A DNA stretch of 46,957 bases, from positions 1 through 46,957 of the forward strand of contig JAFEER010000264.1 in NCBI GenBank assembly GCA_018240985.1. Reading direction: 5' to 3'. The DNA comes from Pseudomonadota bacterium. Lineage in GTDB: Bacteria > Pseudomonadota > Gammaproteobacteria > Burkholderiales > Burkholderiaceae_C. The notes below the pieces were generated by a model. That model searched no databases. It saw nothing but the letters and a program-made list of their open reading frames with translations, and had not been told where the DNA came from. This document shows, piece by piece, positions 1 to 8,662 of the stretch (within the stretch, counting starts at the first letter, position 1; every line of letters starts with the position of its first letter). The position numbers were made by a program, and so were the translations under genes.

Positions 1-120
1 CGCGCTCGCCGCACCATGCGGCGTTGCTCCTCCTTGCGGGCAGTAGCCCGCAGCGTCGTCACGCCTTGCCTGGCACGCCGATCACGGCACTGGCGAGCGC
101 GTTCAACTACCGAATCTAGG
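1..120 (+). mobile_element. MITE-like element, copy 1 (cut by window edge)
   Basis: This is the right-hand 120 bp of the 234-bp element seen complete at 2582-2815 and, inverted, at 36140-36373. It ends with the terminal inverted repeat (...CTACCGAATCTAGG), which has one T variant also present at the corresponding end of the 36140 copy, so those two copies look closest. The last base lies 21 bp before the fghA start codon, just ahead of its ribosome binding site. No transposase is encoded. The left end and the target duplication are outside the window. Confidence 0.75.
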
Positions 121-141
121 TTCAAAAAGGAGCTTTAACCC

Positions 142-1002
142 ATGTCCACCGCCATAGAGCTGCTGTCAAGCCACGCCTGCTTCGGCGGCGAGCAGCGCTT
201 CTACCGCCACGCATCGCGCGAAATCGGCCTGCCGATGCAGTTTGCCGTCTACCTGCCGCCCCAGGCCCTGGCCGGCGCAAGCGTGCCCGCCCTGCTCTAC
301 CTGGCCGGCCTGACCAGCACCGAGGAAACCTTCCCCATCAAGGCCGGTGCCCAGCGCCTGGCGGCCGAACTGGGCCTGGCGCTGATTGCACCCGACACCA
401 GCCCGCGCGGCGCGGGTGTGGCCGGCGAGGCCGACGCCTGGGACTTTGGCGTGGGTGCGGGCTTTTACCTGGACGCCACGCAGGAACCCTGGGCCCGGCA
501 CTGGCGCATGGAGAGCTATCTGCTGCAGGAGCTGCTGCCGCTCATCAAAAGCGCCCTGCCCGTGGATGGAGAGCGGCTCGGCATCTTCGGCCACAGCATG
601 GGCGGCCACGGCGCGCTCACGCTGGCGCTGCGCCACCCCGGGCGCTTCAAAAGCCTGTCGGCCTTCGCGCCGATTTGCGCACCGACGCGCTGCCCCTGGG
701 GCGAAAAAGCCTTCAGCGGCTACCTTGGGCCTGACCGCGACGCATGGGCCAGGCATGACGCCACCCTGCTGATGCAAGAGCAGCCCAGGGAGCCCTACCC
801 GGCAGGCATCCTTATTGACCAGGGACTGGCCGACAAATTTCTGGCCGAGCAGTTGCACCCGCAACTGCTCGAAGCCGCCTGCGCCGCCATCGGCCAGCCG
901 CTCACGCTGCGCCGCCACGCGGGCTACGACCATGGCTACTATTTCATACAAAGTTTCATCGAAGATCACCTGCGCCACCACGCGCGGCAACTGGCCGGAT
1001 AG
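142..1002 (+). CDS. fghA: S-formylglutathione hydrolase
   Basis: Cytosolic esterase that hydrolyses S-formylglutathione to formate and glutathione, the last step of glutathione-dependent formaldehyde detoxification. The 286-aa length is normal for the family. The serine nucleophile sits in GHSMGGHGA near residue 154. The aspartate is likely in ILIDQGLADKF and the histidine in GYDHGYYF near the C-terminus, completing an alpha/beta-hydrolase triad. An AAGGAG box lies 9 bp before the ATG. The usual partner, S-(hydroxymethyl)glutathione dehydrogenase, would lie upstream outside the window; this is expectation, not observation. The copy-1 repeat element lies immediately upstream and may separate the gene from its partner. 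Confidence 0.93.
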   Translation: MSTAIELLSSHACFGGEQRFYRHASREIGLPMQFAVYLPPQALAGASVPALLYLAGLTSTEETFPIKAGAQRLAAELGLALIAPDTSPRGAGVAGEADAWDFGVGAGFYLDATQEPWARHWRMESYLLQELLPLIKSALPVDGERLGIFGHSMGGHGALTLALRHPGRFKSLSAFAPICAPTRCPWGEKAFSGYLGPDRDAWARHDATLLMQEQPREPYPAGILIDQGLADKFLAEQLHPQLLEAACAAIGQPLTLRRHAGYDHGYYFIQSFIEDHLRHHARQLAG

Positions 1003-1082
1003 CACCCGATGTTTGCAATGATTTGCATTGACCGATAGCGTAAGGCCATAGGATATTCATCTTTTTTGCAGCAGGAGGCTCC

Positions 1083-1901
1083 ATGAACGCCCAGGAAATT
1101 TGGCAATTTCTCAGCACCCAAGGGGCTGAATTCGGCATCAAGCTCGTTACCGCCATCGTCGCCTGGGTCGTGGGCCGCTGGCTCATCAGCCTGGCCGTGC
1201 GTCTGATGGGCAAGGTGTTCGAGCGCGGCAACAAGATCGACGCCACGCTGTCGCAATACCTGCAGTCCATCGCCTCGGTGCTGCTGAACATCGTCCTGAT
1301 CCTGGCGATCCTGGACATTTTCGGCGTCAAGACCACCTCGTTTGCGGCCCTGCTGGCAGGCGCCGGCCTGGCCATTGGCGCCGCCTGGAGCGGCATGCTG
1401 GGCAACTTTGCCGCCGGCGTGTTCATGCAGGTGCTGCGCCCCTACAAGGTGGGTGACTTCATCAGCGCCGGAAGCACGGTGGGCACGGTGAAGGAGCTGG
1501 GCCTGTTCGCCACCACCATCATCACGCCCGACAACGTGGTCACCGTGGTCGGCAACGGCAAGGTGTTTGGCGACAACATCCAGAACTTCAGCAGCCTGCC
1601 CGTGCGCCGCGTGGACTGCGTGGCCAAGGTGGCCAACAGCGTGAATCCACTGGAGGCCATGGAGCGACTGCGCCCCGTGATCGCTGCGATCCCGAACGTG
1701 GCTAGCAGCCCGGCGCCGGACATCGAGATCCTGGAATTCACACCCGAAGGGCCAAAGCTCTGCGTGCGCCCCTACACCCATACCGATCACTACTGGCAGG
1801 TGTATTTCGACACCAACAAGGCCATCGTCAAAACCTTTGGCTCGGCCGGCTACCCCGTGCCCGAAACGCCGATGGCCTATCGCCAGACGCCAGCGCAATA
1901 A
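1083..1901 (+). CDS. mscS: Small-conductance mechanosensitive channel, MscS family
   Basis: Inner-membrane channel that opens under membrane tension to release solutes on hypo-osmotic shock. The 272 aa match the compact MscS type. There is a short N-terminus, then hydrophobic segments around residues 18-38 and 62-82, and the pore-lining TM3 rich in Gly/Ala (ALLAGAGLAIGAAWSG, near 93-110). A beta domain with RPYKVGDFI and a C-terminal alpha/beta domain follow. A GGAGG box stands 5 bp before the ATG. The gene follows fghA after 80 bp, on the same strand, and probably has its own promoter. Nothing looks broken. Confidence 0.93.
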   Translation: MNAQEIWQFLSTQGAEFGIKLVTAIVAWVVGRWLISLAVRLMGKVFERGNKIDATLSQYLQSIASVLLNIVLILAILDIFGVKTTSFAALLAGAGLAIGAAWSGMLGNFAAGVFMQVLRPYKVGDFISAGSTVGTVKELGLFATTIITPDNVVTVVGNGKVFGDNIQNFSSLPVRRVDCVAKVANSVNPLEAMERLRPVIAAIPNVASSPAPDIEILEFTPEGPKLCVRPYTHTDHYWQVYFDTNKAIVKTFGSAGYPVPETPMAYRQTPAQ

Positions 1902-1970
1902 ACCTGGCCAGGGCGCACCCGCCGCGCCCAAAGAAAAAAAGCTCTAAGAGCCTAAACACGCTCTAAACGA

Positions 1971-2081
1971 TGGCCGTGATTTGTGCAAACAAATCACGGC
2001 CGGCCAGTGCGATATTGCTTGGCAAATCGCCGCACTGGTCTGACAATGAATGCCAACGCACCACCTCGGTGCCTTTTTTTT
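1971..2081 (+). ncRNA. Candidate structured RNA or rnk leader
   Basis: Three consecutive hairpins are visible. The first is a perfect 13-bp stem (1972-1984 with 1989-2001) capped by GCAA, a GNRA tetraloop. The second is an 8-bp stem (2004-2011 with 2031-2038). The third is a short GCACC/GGTGC hairpin (2058-2072) followed by T8 (2074-2081), which looks like an intrinsic terminator. The shape fits a small RNA of about 110 nt or the 5' leader of rnk, whose ATG is 89 bp beyond the T run. No protein-coding frame here is convincing. The structure is seen; a transcript is inferred. Confidence 0.4.
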
Positions 2082-2100
2082 GATTCTGCAAACGCCTTGG

Positions 2101-2129
2101 CCCGGACAACCCCCGTTGCCCGGGCTTTT
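2101..2129 (+). terminator. Terminator-like hairpin in the rnk leader
   Basis: CCCGGACAAC and GTTGCCCGGG pair across a CCCC loop (2101-2124) with one A-C mismatch, followed by C and TTTT. It lies 41 bp before the rnk start, so it could act as an attenuator. Transcription attenuation upstream of rnk has been proposed in gammaproteobacteria. Confidence 0.5.
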
Positions 2130-2169
2130 GTCCGTTTTTGCTTCGTACTTTCGTCTCAAGGGAAACACC

Positions 2170-2580
2170 ATGAACAGCAAACCATCCATCACCGTCTCGT
2201 CGCTGGACTTCGAGCGCCTGGAATCCTTGCTGGAAAAGCACACCGCCGACTTCCCTGGCCGCGCCGCGCTGGAGGCAGAACTCGACCGCGCCGATGTGCT
2301 CGAGCCCAAGGACATGCCGCCCAATGTGGTGACCATGAACTCCACCGTGCGCTTCACCATGCTGGAGAGCGGCAAGAGCAACACCCTGACGCTCGTCTAT
2401 CCCAAGGAGATGGACGGCAGCGACACCAAGGTTTCCATCTTTGCCCCTGTGGGCATCGCCCTGCTGGGCCTGAGCGTGGGAGATGAATTCAAGATGCCCA
2501 GCGCCACGGGCAAGGTGACCACGGTGCGCGTCGATGCCATCGAGTACCAGCCGGAGAATGCGGGCGAACTGCACCGTTGA
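2170..2580 (+). CDS. rnk: Regulator of nucleoside diphosphate kinase (Rnk)
   Basis: 136-aa protein of the Rnk family, a GreA/GreB relative that binds RNA polymerase; in E. coli and Pseudomonas it affects Ndk levels. It has an N-terminal helical part (SLDFERLESLLEK) and the GreA/B C-terminal-type domain (MNSTVRFTMLESGKSNTLTLVYP, then VGIALLGLSVGDEF). I chose the ATG at 2170 because upstream in-frame codons lie in the terminator-like leader and 136 aa is the family length. A repeat element is inserted so that its target duplication TTGAA includes the stop codon; the frame and the TGA are preserved. Confidence 0.93.
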   Translation: MNSKPSITVSSLDFERLESLLEKHTADFPGRAALEAELDRADVLEPKDMPPNVVTMNSTVRFTMLESGKSNTLTLVYPKEMDGSDTKVSIFAPVGIALLGLSVGDEFKMPSATGKVTTVRVDAIEYQPENAGELHR

Positions 2581-2581
2581 A

Positions 2582-2815
2582 CCTAGATTCGGCAGTTGAC
2601 CGCTTGCAACCTTCTGGAAAGCCGCATGGATATTGACGTTCCCTGCTTCACTGCCGTTCACCTGTTGGATGAGAGCGCTACGCGCTCGCCAGCACCGCAC
2701 TCGCCGCACCATGCGGCGTTGCTCCTCCTTGCGGGCAGGAGCCCGCAGCGTCGTCACGCCTTGCCTGGCACGCCGATCACGGCACTGGCGAGCGCGTTCA
2801 ACTGCCGAATCTAGG
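2582..2815 (+). mobile_element. MITE-like element, copy 2 (complete)
   Basis: A 234-bp element bounded by 18-bp perfect terminal inverted repeats starting CCTAGATTCGGCAGTTGA and flanked by the 5-bp direct repeat TTGAA (2577-2581 and 2816-2820). The interior is palindrome-rich, with no transposase. It contains a 72-codon open frame (from 2596) that recurs in the copy at 36140, which I regard as a by-product of the repeat. It separates rnk from its terminator at 2849. Confidence 0.85.
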
Positions 2816-2848
2816 TTGAACGCCAGCAGCCATGGCACCGCCATCCGA

Positions 2849-2874
2849 GGCAGCCCGCAGGGGCTGCCTTTTTT
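2849..2874 (+). terminator. Rho-independent terminator after rnk
   Basis: GGCAGCCC (2849-2856) and GGGCTGCC (2861-2868) form an 8-bp stem with a GCAG loop, followed by T6. It serves plus-strand transcription from rnk, through the inserted repeat element, and faces the convergent acyltransferase gene. Confidence 0.85.
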
Positions 2875-2875
2875 G

Positions 2876-4036
2876 TCAGTGCATGCCTGCGAGCACGGCG
2901 GTGGTCAAGAGCCCGGTGCCCACCAAACCCGCCTGCCAGCGCAGTGCCGCCTGCCAGGTGGGCGTGTGGCGTTCCACGCGCTGGTACAGCACATGGCCCG
3001 CTGCCACCGACAGCACGAACGCCAGCACCATGCCCAGCTCGGCCGCGAAGATGGACTGTGGCCAGAAATGGCTTTCCACGGCATTCACGGTCAGGCACAC
3101 GGCAAAGTGCACCAGGAACACCGAGTAGGACATCTGGCCCAGGCGGTTCAAGGGCTTCCAGCCTTGCCATCGCATCAGCGCCGGCAGGCGCATGCTGATG
3201 ACCAGTGCCAGTGCAGTGGCACCAGCGAGTGCGACGCGTCCACGCCACTGCAGGACAAGAGCCGCCAGCACCAGCGCCACCATCAACAAGGCCCAGCCCC
3301 AGGCGCCAAGAGTGCGTGGTGACTGCACGGCCCAGAATGCCAGCATGCCCAGGCCGTAGGCGCCAAAGAAGTAAACGGCCCAGTTGTCCCATTGCGCATC
3401 CAGGTTGAAGCCCAGCAGCGATGCAGCCACCCCCACGACGACCAGCGCCTGCACGCCGGTGATGGCCCAGGGCCAATAACGCGCCAGCCGCCGGCTACCC
3501 CAGCGCGCACGCAGCGCTGCCGCGGCCATGGAGGCTCCAGCCAACAGCAAGGTGGTCAACGCAAACAGCTGGAAGTCGATGGCCACATACCAGACACCGG
3601 CGGACAGCGACTCCTCGCCCAGCACGCCCTGCAGCAGCAGCGCATGCGCCAGCAGCTGCCACAGGCTGGGGTCGGCCGACACCGAGTCATGGTTGAACCA
3701 TGGCCGCACCGCCGCCTGCACCAGGATGGCGAGCACCAGTGCCACCGCATAGGGCACGACCAGGCGGACAAAGCGTCGCGCTATGCGCAGCCAGGGGTCA
3801 TCAAAGCGCGCATGGCCTTGGGGCGCCAGGCTGGCAGCGGCCAGAAAGCCCCCAAGCACCAGAAACACCTGCACCGCCATGCGTGCGTATTCGTAGAGCC
3901 AGCCGATGAGATCTGGCAAATCCTGGCGCACCAGGTCGGCCATGGGGCCATAGAACGCCAGGTGATGCCAGACGATAGCCGCGCAGGCCAATCCCTTGGT
4001 GCTGTCAATGAGGGCGCTGCGTTGAACGTGAGACAT
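2876..4036 (-). CDS. Acyltransferase-3 family membrane protein
   Basis: 386-aa polytopic inner-membrane protein of the acyltransferase-3 (OafA-like) family, which transfers acyl groups to cell-surface glycans or other carbohydrates. The family N-terminus is visible: RSALIDSTKGLACAAIVWHH, with the conserved His pair. About ten hydrophobic segments follow, with the typical second block QMSYSVFLVHF near residue 310. The substrate cannot be told. The start ATG at 4036 has no strong ribosome binding site. The gene stands alone between a convergent rnk terminator and the E1 gene upstream on the same strand; 199 bp separate it from that gene. Confidence 0.88.
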   Translation of the reverse strand: MSHVQRSALIDSTKGLACAAIVWHHLAFYGPMADLVRQDLPDLIGWLYEYARMAVQVFLVLGGFLAAASLAPQGHARFDDPWLRIARRFVRLVVPYAVALVLAILVQAAVRPWFNHDSVSADPSLWQLLAHALLLQGVLGEESLSAGVWYVAIDFQLFALTTLLLAGASMAAAALRARWGSRRLARYWPWAITGVQALVVVGVAASLLGFNLDAQWDNWAVYFFGAYGLGMLAFWAVQSPRTLGAWGWALLMVALVLAALVLQWRGRVALAGATALALVISMRLPALMRWQGWKPLNRLGQMSYSVFLVHFAVCLTVNAVESHFWPQSIFAAELGMVLAFVLSVAAGHVLYQRVERHTPTWQAALRWQAGLVGTGLLTTAVLAGMH

Positions 4037-4235
4037 TGGGGAATGACAGAAAATATCGGATACGGTGAGGTGCAGACCAATGGGCTTTAACGCAGCACAG
4101 GCCCGTTTGGTTGAATGCAGGCAGCTGCGGCGCCCTCACCGGCTGTCGCAAAGGGTAGCACCAACGCCCCGAGTGCGTTCTGGTGCGCCCTGATACCAAT
4201 ACCCGCAGCCGTGGCGCTCTGGCCCGTTCAGCTGC

Positions 4236-6866
4236 TCATGCGAGCGCCCGCCGGGCTGCCTCGGCGATATGCGCCGCATCGACGCGGAAGAAGCTGCGCA
4301 GCGCCGCGCGCGTGTCGCTGCGGCCAAAGCCGTCCGTGCCCAGGCTGCGGTAGCGCCGGCCCTTCGGTGTATAGGCGCGCACGCTCTCGGGCAGCATGCG
4401 CACGTAGTCGCTGGCAGCAACGATGGGGCCTTGCGTGGCCGCCAGCACCTGCGTGAGCCAGGGCGTGGCGCCGCTGTCTTCCGAGGCCTGGCCATCGCGC
4501 GCCAGCTCGCTCCAGCTCGTCACACTCACCATATGGGCCGTGATGCCCTGCGCCGCCAGCTGTTCCGCCGCCTTGAGCACCTCGGTGAAGATGGCGCCCG
4601 AACCCAGTAGGGTGACATGCTTTTTACTGCTCTCAGGCACATCCGACATGCCCCTCAAGCTATCGAACAAATAGCATCCACGCAGCACCCCCTCACGCGC
4701 AGCCACGGGCAGATCGGCCTGGGCGTAGTTTTCGTTCATGAGGGTGATGTAGTAGAAAACGTCGCGCTGCTCGGTCAGCATCTCGCGCATGCCGGCATCC
4801 ACGATCACGGCCAGCTCGCCGGCATAGGCCGGGTCGTAGGCCTTGCAGTTGGGAATGGTGGCCGCCGCCAGGTGACTGGAGCCGTCCTGGTGCTGCAGGC
4901 CCTCGCCACCGAGCGTGGTGCGCCCGCTGGTGGCGCCCAGCAGAAAGCCGCGCGCGCGCTGGTCGGCCGCGGCCCAGATGGCGTCGCCCACGCGCTGAAA
5001 GCCGAACATGGAGTAGTAGATGTAGAACGGCAGCATGGCCAGGCCGTGCACGCTGTAGCTGGTGGCCGCCGCCGTCCAGCTGGCGATGGCGCCGGCTTCG
5101 CTGATGCCCTCCTCCAGGATTTGCCCGTCCCTGGCCTCGCGGTAGGAGAGGATGGAGCCGATGTCTTCGGGCGCGTAGCGTTGGCCGACGTTGCTGTAGA
5201 TGCCCACCTGCTTGAACAGGTTCGCCATGCCGAAGGTGCGTGCCTCGTCGGCCACGATGGGCACGATGCGCGGGCCCAGGCTGGCGTCCTTCAGCAAACC
5301 ACCGAGCATGCGCACGAAGGCCATGGTGGTGCTCATCTCCTTGGCCTGCGGCGCCAGGGCAAACTGGGCGTAGCTGGCCAGGGGCGGCACGGCAATCGGC
5401 TCGCAGGTGGATTCGCGCCTGGGCAGGTAGCCACCCAGTTGCCGGCGCCGCGCCTGCAGGTACTGCATCTCGGCGCTGTCAGCCGCTGGCCGCAAAAATT
5501 CCAGGTTCACCGCCTGCGCGTCGGTCAATGGCAGGTTGAAGCGGTTGCGAAATTCGATCAACTCCTTGTCATCGAGCTTCTTCTGGCTGTGCGTGGTCAT
5601 CTTGCCCTGGCCGGCCGTGCCCATGCCGTAGCCTTTTTTGGTGTGCGCCAGGATCACCGTGGGCTGGCCCTTGTGGGCGGCTGCGGCGGCATAGGCGGCA
5701 TGGATTTTCACCAGGTCGTGGCCGCCGCGCTTGAGGCGATCGATCTGCTCGTCCGTCATGCCCTGGGCCAGCTGTTGCAGCTCGGGGCTCTGGCCGAAGA
5801 ATTGGTCACGGTTGAAGCGGCCGTCCTTGGCGGCAAAGGTCTGCATCTGGCCATCGACGGTGTCCCCCAGGGTGCGCACCAGGGTGCCGGTCAGGTCGCG
5901 CGCAAACAGGCCGTCCCAGTCGCTGCCCCACAGCAGCTTGATGACGTTCCAGCCGCTGCCGGTGAACAGACGCTCCAGTTCACCCACGATGCTGCCGTTG
6001 CCGCGCACCGGGCCATCCAGGCGCTGCAGGTTGCAGTTGACCACCCACACCAGGTTGTCCAGGCCCTCGCGTGCGGCAAGGGTCAAGGCGCTGGTGCTCT
6101 CGGGCTCGTCCATCTCACCATCGCCGAACACGCCCCAGACCTTTCGGCCCTGGCAGTCGAGCAGTCCGCGGTCGGTCAGGAAGTGCATGAAGCGCGCGTG
6201 GTAGATGCTGCTGATGGGGCCTATGCCCATGGAGCCGGTCGGGAACTGCCAGAAATCCGGCATGGACCAAGGGTGCGGGTAGCTGCACAGGCCGCGTGCC
6301 CCCTCCTTGGCAGCGGTGATTTCCTGGCGAAAGTGCAGCAAGTCCTGCTCGGACAAGCGCCCTTCCAGGAAGGCACGGGCATACACACCCGGCGCGCTGT
6401 GCGGCTGGAAGAACACCAGGTCGCCGCGATGCTGGCCAGGCTCCAGGCCTTGGCGGGCATGGAAAAAGTGGTTGAAGCCGACCTCGAACAGGTCGGCGGC
6501 GCTGGCATAGCTGGCGATGTGGCCGCCCAGCTCGCCATAGGCCTGGTTGGCTCGGACCACCATGGCCAGGGCGTTCCAGCGCATCAGCGACGCGAGCCTT
6601 TCCTCTACCCCCAAGTCGCCCGGAAACGCAGGCTGCGCCTGGGCGGCGATGGTGTTGACATAGGGGCTGTTGAGCTCCGGCTGCCAGCCGACCTGGGCGG
6701 CATGGGCCGCGCGCGCGAGCTCGTCCAGCACGAAGCGGGCACGCTCGGGCCCTTGGCTCGCCACCAGGGACGCGAAGGCATCGCGCCATTCCGCTGTTTC
6801 CTGCGGGTCGACATCCACCGCGCCGCCGGCGGGGGACAGGGTGCTCGGGGAGGTGGCTGTGTTCAT
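4236..6866 (-). CDS. Homodimeric 2-oxoacid (pyruvate-type) dehydrogenase E1, orphan
   Basis: 876-aa thiamine-diphosphate enzyme of the AceE type, which decarboxylates pyruvate or a close 2-oxoacid and acylates an E2 lipoyl group. The ThDP/Mg motif [12 protein letters not shown]...WVVNCN lies near residues 225-260, and the transketolase-like pyrimidine and C-terminal domains follow. I chose ATG 6866; a GTG three codons upstream (6875) is possible. Unlike the usual chromosomal aceE, no aceF or lpd follows, and an Lrp-type regulator is divergent 102 bp away. In pseudomonads an AceE-like E1 (MdeB) with a divergent Lrp-type regulator works in methionine/2-oxobutyrate breakdown, so 2-oxobutyrate is a plausible substrate here (inference). 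No methionine gamma-lyase is present in the window. Confidence 0.9.
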   Translation of the reverse strand: MNTATSPSTLSPAGGAVDVDPQETAEWRDAFASLVASQGPERARFVLDELARAAHAAQVGWQPELNSPYVNTIAAQAQPAFPGDLGVEERLASLMRWNALAMVVRANQAYGELGGHIASYASAADLFEVGFNHFFHARQGLEPGQHRGDLVFFQPHSAPGVYARAFLEGRLSEQDLLHFRQEITAAKEGARGLCSYPHPWSMPDFWQFPTGSMGIGPISSIYHARFMHFLTDRGLLDCQGRKVWGVFGDGEMDEPESTSALTLAAREGLDNLVWVVNCNLQRLDGPVRGNGSIVGELERLFTGSGWNVIKLLWGSDWDGLFARDLTGTLVRTLGDTVDGQMQTFAAKDGRFNRDQFFGQSPELQQLAQGMTDEQIDRLKRGGHDLVKIHAAYAAAAAHKGQPTVILAHTKKGYGMGTAGQGKMTTHSQKKLDDKELIEFRNRFNLPLTDAQAVNLEFLRPAADSAEMQYLQARRRQLGGYLPRRESTCEPIAVPPLASYAQFALAPQAKEMSTTMAFVRMLGGLLKDASLGPRIVPIVADEARTFGMANLFKQVGIYSNVGQRYAPEDIGSILSYREARDGQILEEGISEAGAIASWTAAATSYSVHGLAMLPFYIYYSMFGFQRVGDAIWAAADQRARGFLLGATSGRTTLGGEGLQHQDGSSHLAAATIPNCKAYDPAYAGELAVIVDAGMREMLTEQRDVFYYITLMNENYAQADLPVAAREGVLRGCYLFDSLRGMSDVPESSKKHVTLLGSGAIFTEVLKAAEQLAAQGITAHMVSVTSWSELARDGQASEDSGATPWLTQVLAATQGPIVAASDYVRMLPESVRAYTPKGRRYRSLGTDGFGRSDTRAALRSFFRVDAAHIAEAARRALA

Positions 6867-6968
6867 GCCTGCCACTGTAGTCCCAAGACGGGAAAACAGG
6901 CTGCCGTATTACGAGCTCCAGCCATGGTCTACAGCACAATCTGCCATCTACACAATCAAACGCAGCAC

Positions 6969-7436
6969 ATGAAACTGGATGCCACCGATTTGCGCATACT
7001 CGCCGAACTGCAGGCCGACGGCTCGCTGTCGAATGTGGAGCTGGCGCGGCGCGTGCACCTGTCGCCCTCGCCCTGCCTGGCGCGCGTCAAGGCGCTGGAA
7101 TCTGCCGGGGTCATCAGCCGCTATGTGGCGCTGGCCAATCCGGTGGCCCTGGGCCTGGGGCTCAACGTGTTCATCAGCATCAGCCTCAAGAGCCAGAGCA
7201 AGGAGGCGCTGGCCGCGTTCGAACAGCGCATTGCCGAGCAAGACCCGGTCATGGAGTGCTACCTGATGACTGGCGACAGCGATTACCTGATCCGCGTGGC
7301 ACTGCCCGACATCGCGGCGCTGGAACACTTCATCCTGGAGCGGCTCACGCCCATCCCGGGCGTGGAGAAGATACGCACCAGCTTCACGCTCAAGCAGGTG
7401 CGCTACAAGACCGCCCTGCCCCTGCCCAAGGCGTAG
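6969..7436 (+). CDS. Lrp/AsnC family transcriptional regulator
   Basis: 155-aa feast/famine regulator. The N-terminal HTH opens with [18 protein letters not shown] and the recognition helix region [16 protein letters not shown]. The C-terminal RAM ligand-binding domain covers about residues 65-145 ([20 protein letters not shown]). It is divergent from the orphan 2-oxoacid dehydrogenase E1 gene, sharing the roughly 100-bp spacer. By analogy with other local Lrp-type activators it probably controls that gene in response to an amino acid. The ATG at 6969 fits the family N-terminus, and in-frame codons upstream fall in the neighbour's spacer. Confidence 0.92.
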   Translation: MKLDATDLRILAELQADGSLSNVELARRVHLSPSPCLARVKALESAGVISRYVALANPVALGLGLNVFISISLKSQSKEALAAFEQRIAEQDPVMECYLMTGDSDYLIRVALPDIAALEHFILERLTPIPGVEKIRTSFTLKQVRYKTALPLPKA

Positions 7437-7519
7437 CAGGCCTGCGCCAGCAGACTCATCTATTCATAGCTGTTAACGCTTTATAGGTAAACGTTACAGC
7501 CACTTTCACCATACATTTT

Positions 7520-8191
7520 TCATGGTGCCGCGGTGGCCTGCGTCAGGCCCTGCAGCCAGGCCATGGAGTCGCGCAGCTCCTCGGGGCGGATCTCGTGCAC
7601 GCCCGGGTATTCGCGGTAGCTCAGCGCCAGCGGCAGGGTGCGCGCATGGTCGCGTATGGCCCGGGCGCTGGCCAGCGGGATCACGTTGTCCTGCACGCCA
7701 TGGCTTACCCAGAGCTGGCGGCCGGCCAGGTCGGCGGCCGGCGCGGCAGCTGCCAGCGCCTGCGGCAGCAGCCGGCTGTGCCAGACCATGGCGGCCTGCA
7801 GCAACGCGGGCCGCGTGAGCAGCAGCGTCAGCGCCATGATGCCGCCCTGGCTGAAGCCGCCCGCCACCACGCGTTCGGCGGGAATGCCCAGCTGGCGCGC
7901 CGCAGCTTCCACGGTCTGCGCCACCAGGGCGCGGCTCGCGGCCTCTTGCGGCTCGTTGATGCTGCGCGTGCCGTCCGCGGCCACGCCAAACTCGAACCAG
8001 GCGTTGGCCTGCGGCCCCATGCGGTAGGGCGCGCGCAGGCTCAACACATGGAACGGCGCGGGCACGTAGGGCGCCAGGCTGAACAAATCCTGCTCATTGC
8101 TGCCGACGCCGTGCATCAGCAGCAGCAGCCAGGGCTGAGGGGCTTGCGCCGCCGCTGGGCGATGGAGAAAGGTCAGCGGTAGATCGAGCAT
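7520..8191 (-). CDS. Phospholipase/carboxylesterase family alpha/beta hydrolase
   Basis: 223-aa cytosolic serine esterase of the carboxylesterase 2 type (YpfH-like). Visible features are the HGVGSNEQD oxyanion-hole segment, the nucleophile motif GGFSQGG near residue 114, an Asp in SHGVQDNVIP and a His in YPGVHEI. The natural substrate is unknown. It is the last of a minus-strand group aroQ, hydrolase, arfB, esterase with short gaps (39 bp from arfB), so co-transcription is likely although the functions look unrelated. Confidence 0.88.
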   Translation of the reverse strand: MLDLPLTFLHRPAAAQAPQPWLLLLMHGVGSNEQDLFSLAPYVPAPFHVLSLRAPYRMGPQANAWFEFGVAADGTRSINEPQEAASRALVAQTVEAAARQLGIPAERVVAGGFSQGGIMALTLLLTRPALLQAAMVWHSRLLPQALAAAAPAADLAGRQLWVSHGVQDNVIPLASARAIRDHARTLPLALSYREYPGVHEIRPEELRDSMAWLQGLTQATAAP

Positions 8192-8230
8192 GGGAATAGG
8201 CCTATGAAAAAAGGTGGGGTGGGCACGGCT

Positions 8231-8656
8231 TCACTCTACCGCGCCGGGCCGGCCGCGCAGCGCCTTGAGGCCCGAGCGACGGCTTTTGGATTCCAGGCGC
8301 CGCCGCTGCGACCCCGCCGTGGGCCGGGTGGCGCGGCGCACGCGCGGCGGCCGGGCGACGCTGTCCACCAGGGCCTGCAGGCGCGCAAAAGCGTCCAGGC
8401 GGTTGGCCTCCTGCGTGCGGTATTGCTGGGCCTTGATGACCAGCACGCCCTGTTGCGTGATGCGGCTGTCGCGCAGGGCCAGCAGGCGCTGCTTCACATC
8501 CTCTGGCAGGGACGAGGCCAGGATGTCGAAGCGCAGGTGCACGGCGCTCGCCACCTTGTTCACGTTCTGCCCGCCCGCGCCCTGGGCGCGCATGGCGCTC
8601 CATTCCACCTCGGCCGGATTCACCGGCACGGCCAGGAGACGCTGCGCCGTGTTCAT
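8231..8656 (-). CDS. arfB: Alternative ribosome-rescue factor ArfB (YaeJ)
   Basis: 141-aa peptidyl-tRNA hydrolase that frees stalled ribosomes on mRNAs lacking a stop codon. It has the class I release-factor GGQ motif in RAQGAGGQNVNKVAS near residue 27. It lacks codon-recognition domains and carries the diagnostic basic C-terminal tail (many Arg/Lys after residue 100) that enters the empty mRNA channel. The length matches the family. It starts 6 bp after the stop of the preceding hydrolase gene, so translation may be coupled. Confidence 0.93.
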   Translation of the reverse strand: MNTAQRLLAVPVNPAEVEWSAMRAQGAGGQNVNKVASAVHLRFDILASSLPEDVKQRLLALRDSRITQQGVLVIKAQQYRTQEANRLDAFARLQALVDSVARPPRVRRATRPTAGSQRRRLESKSRRSGLKALRGRPGAVE

Positions 8657-8662
8657 GGCCCG

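Noticed and set aside
2596-2814. A 72-codon ORF inside the repeat element, also at 36141-36359
   Set aside because: It is present only because the repeat is conserved; there is no ribosome binding site and it overlaps both structured ends.
4617-7436. A 939-codon open frame on the plus strand opposite the E1 gene, in frame with the Lrp gene
   Set aside because: Its first 780 codons are the antisense of a well-supported AceE-type gene in GC-rich DNA. Only the last 155 codons (Lrp) have real protein features.
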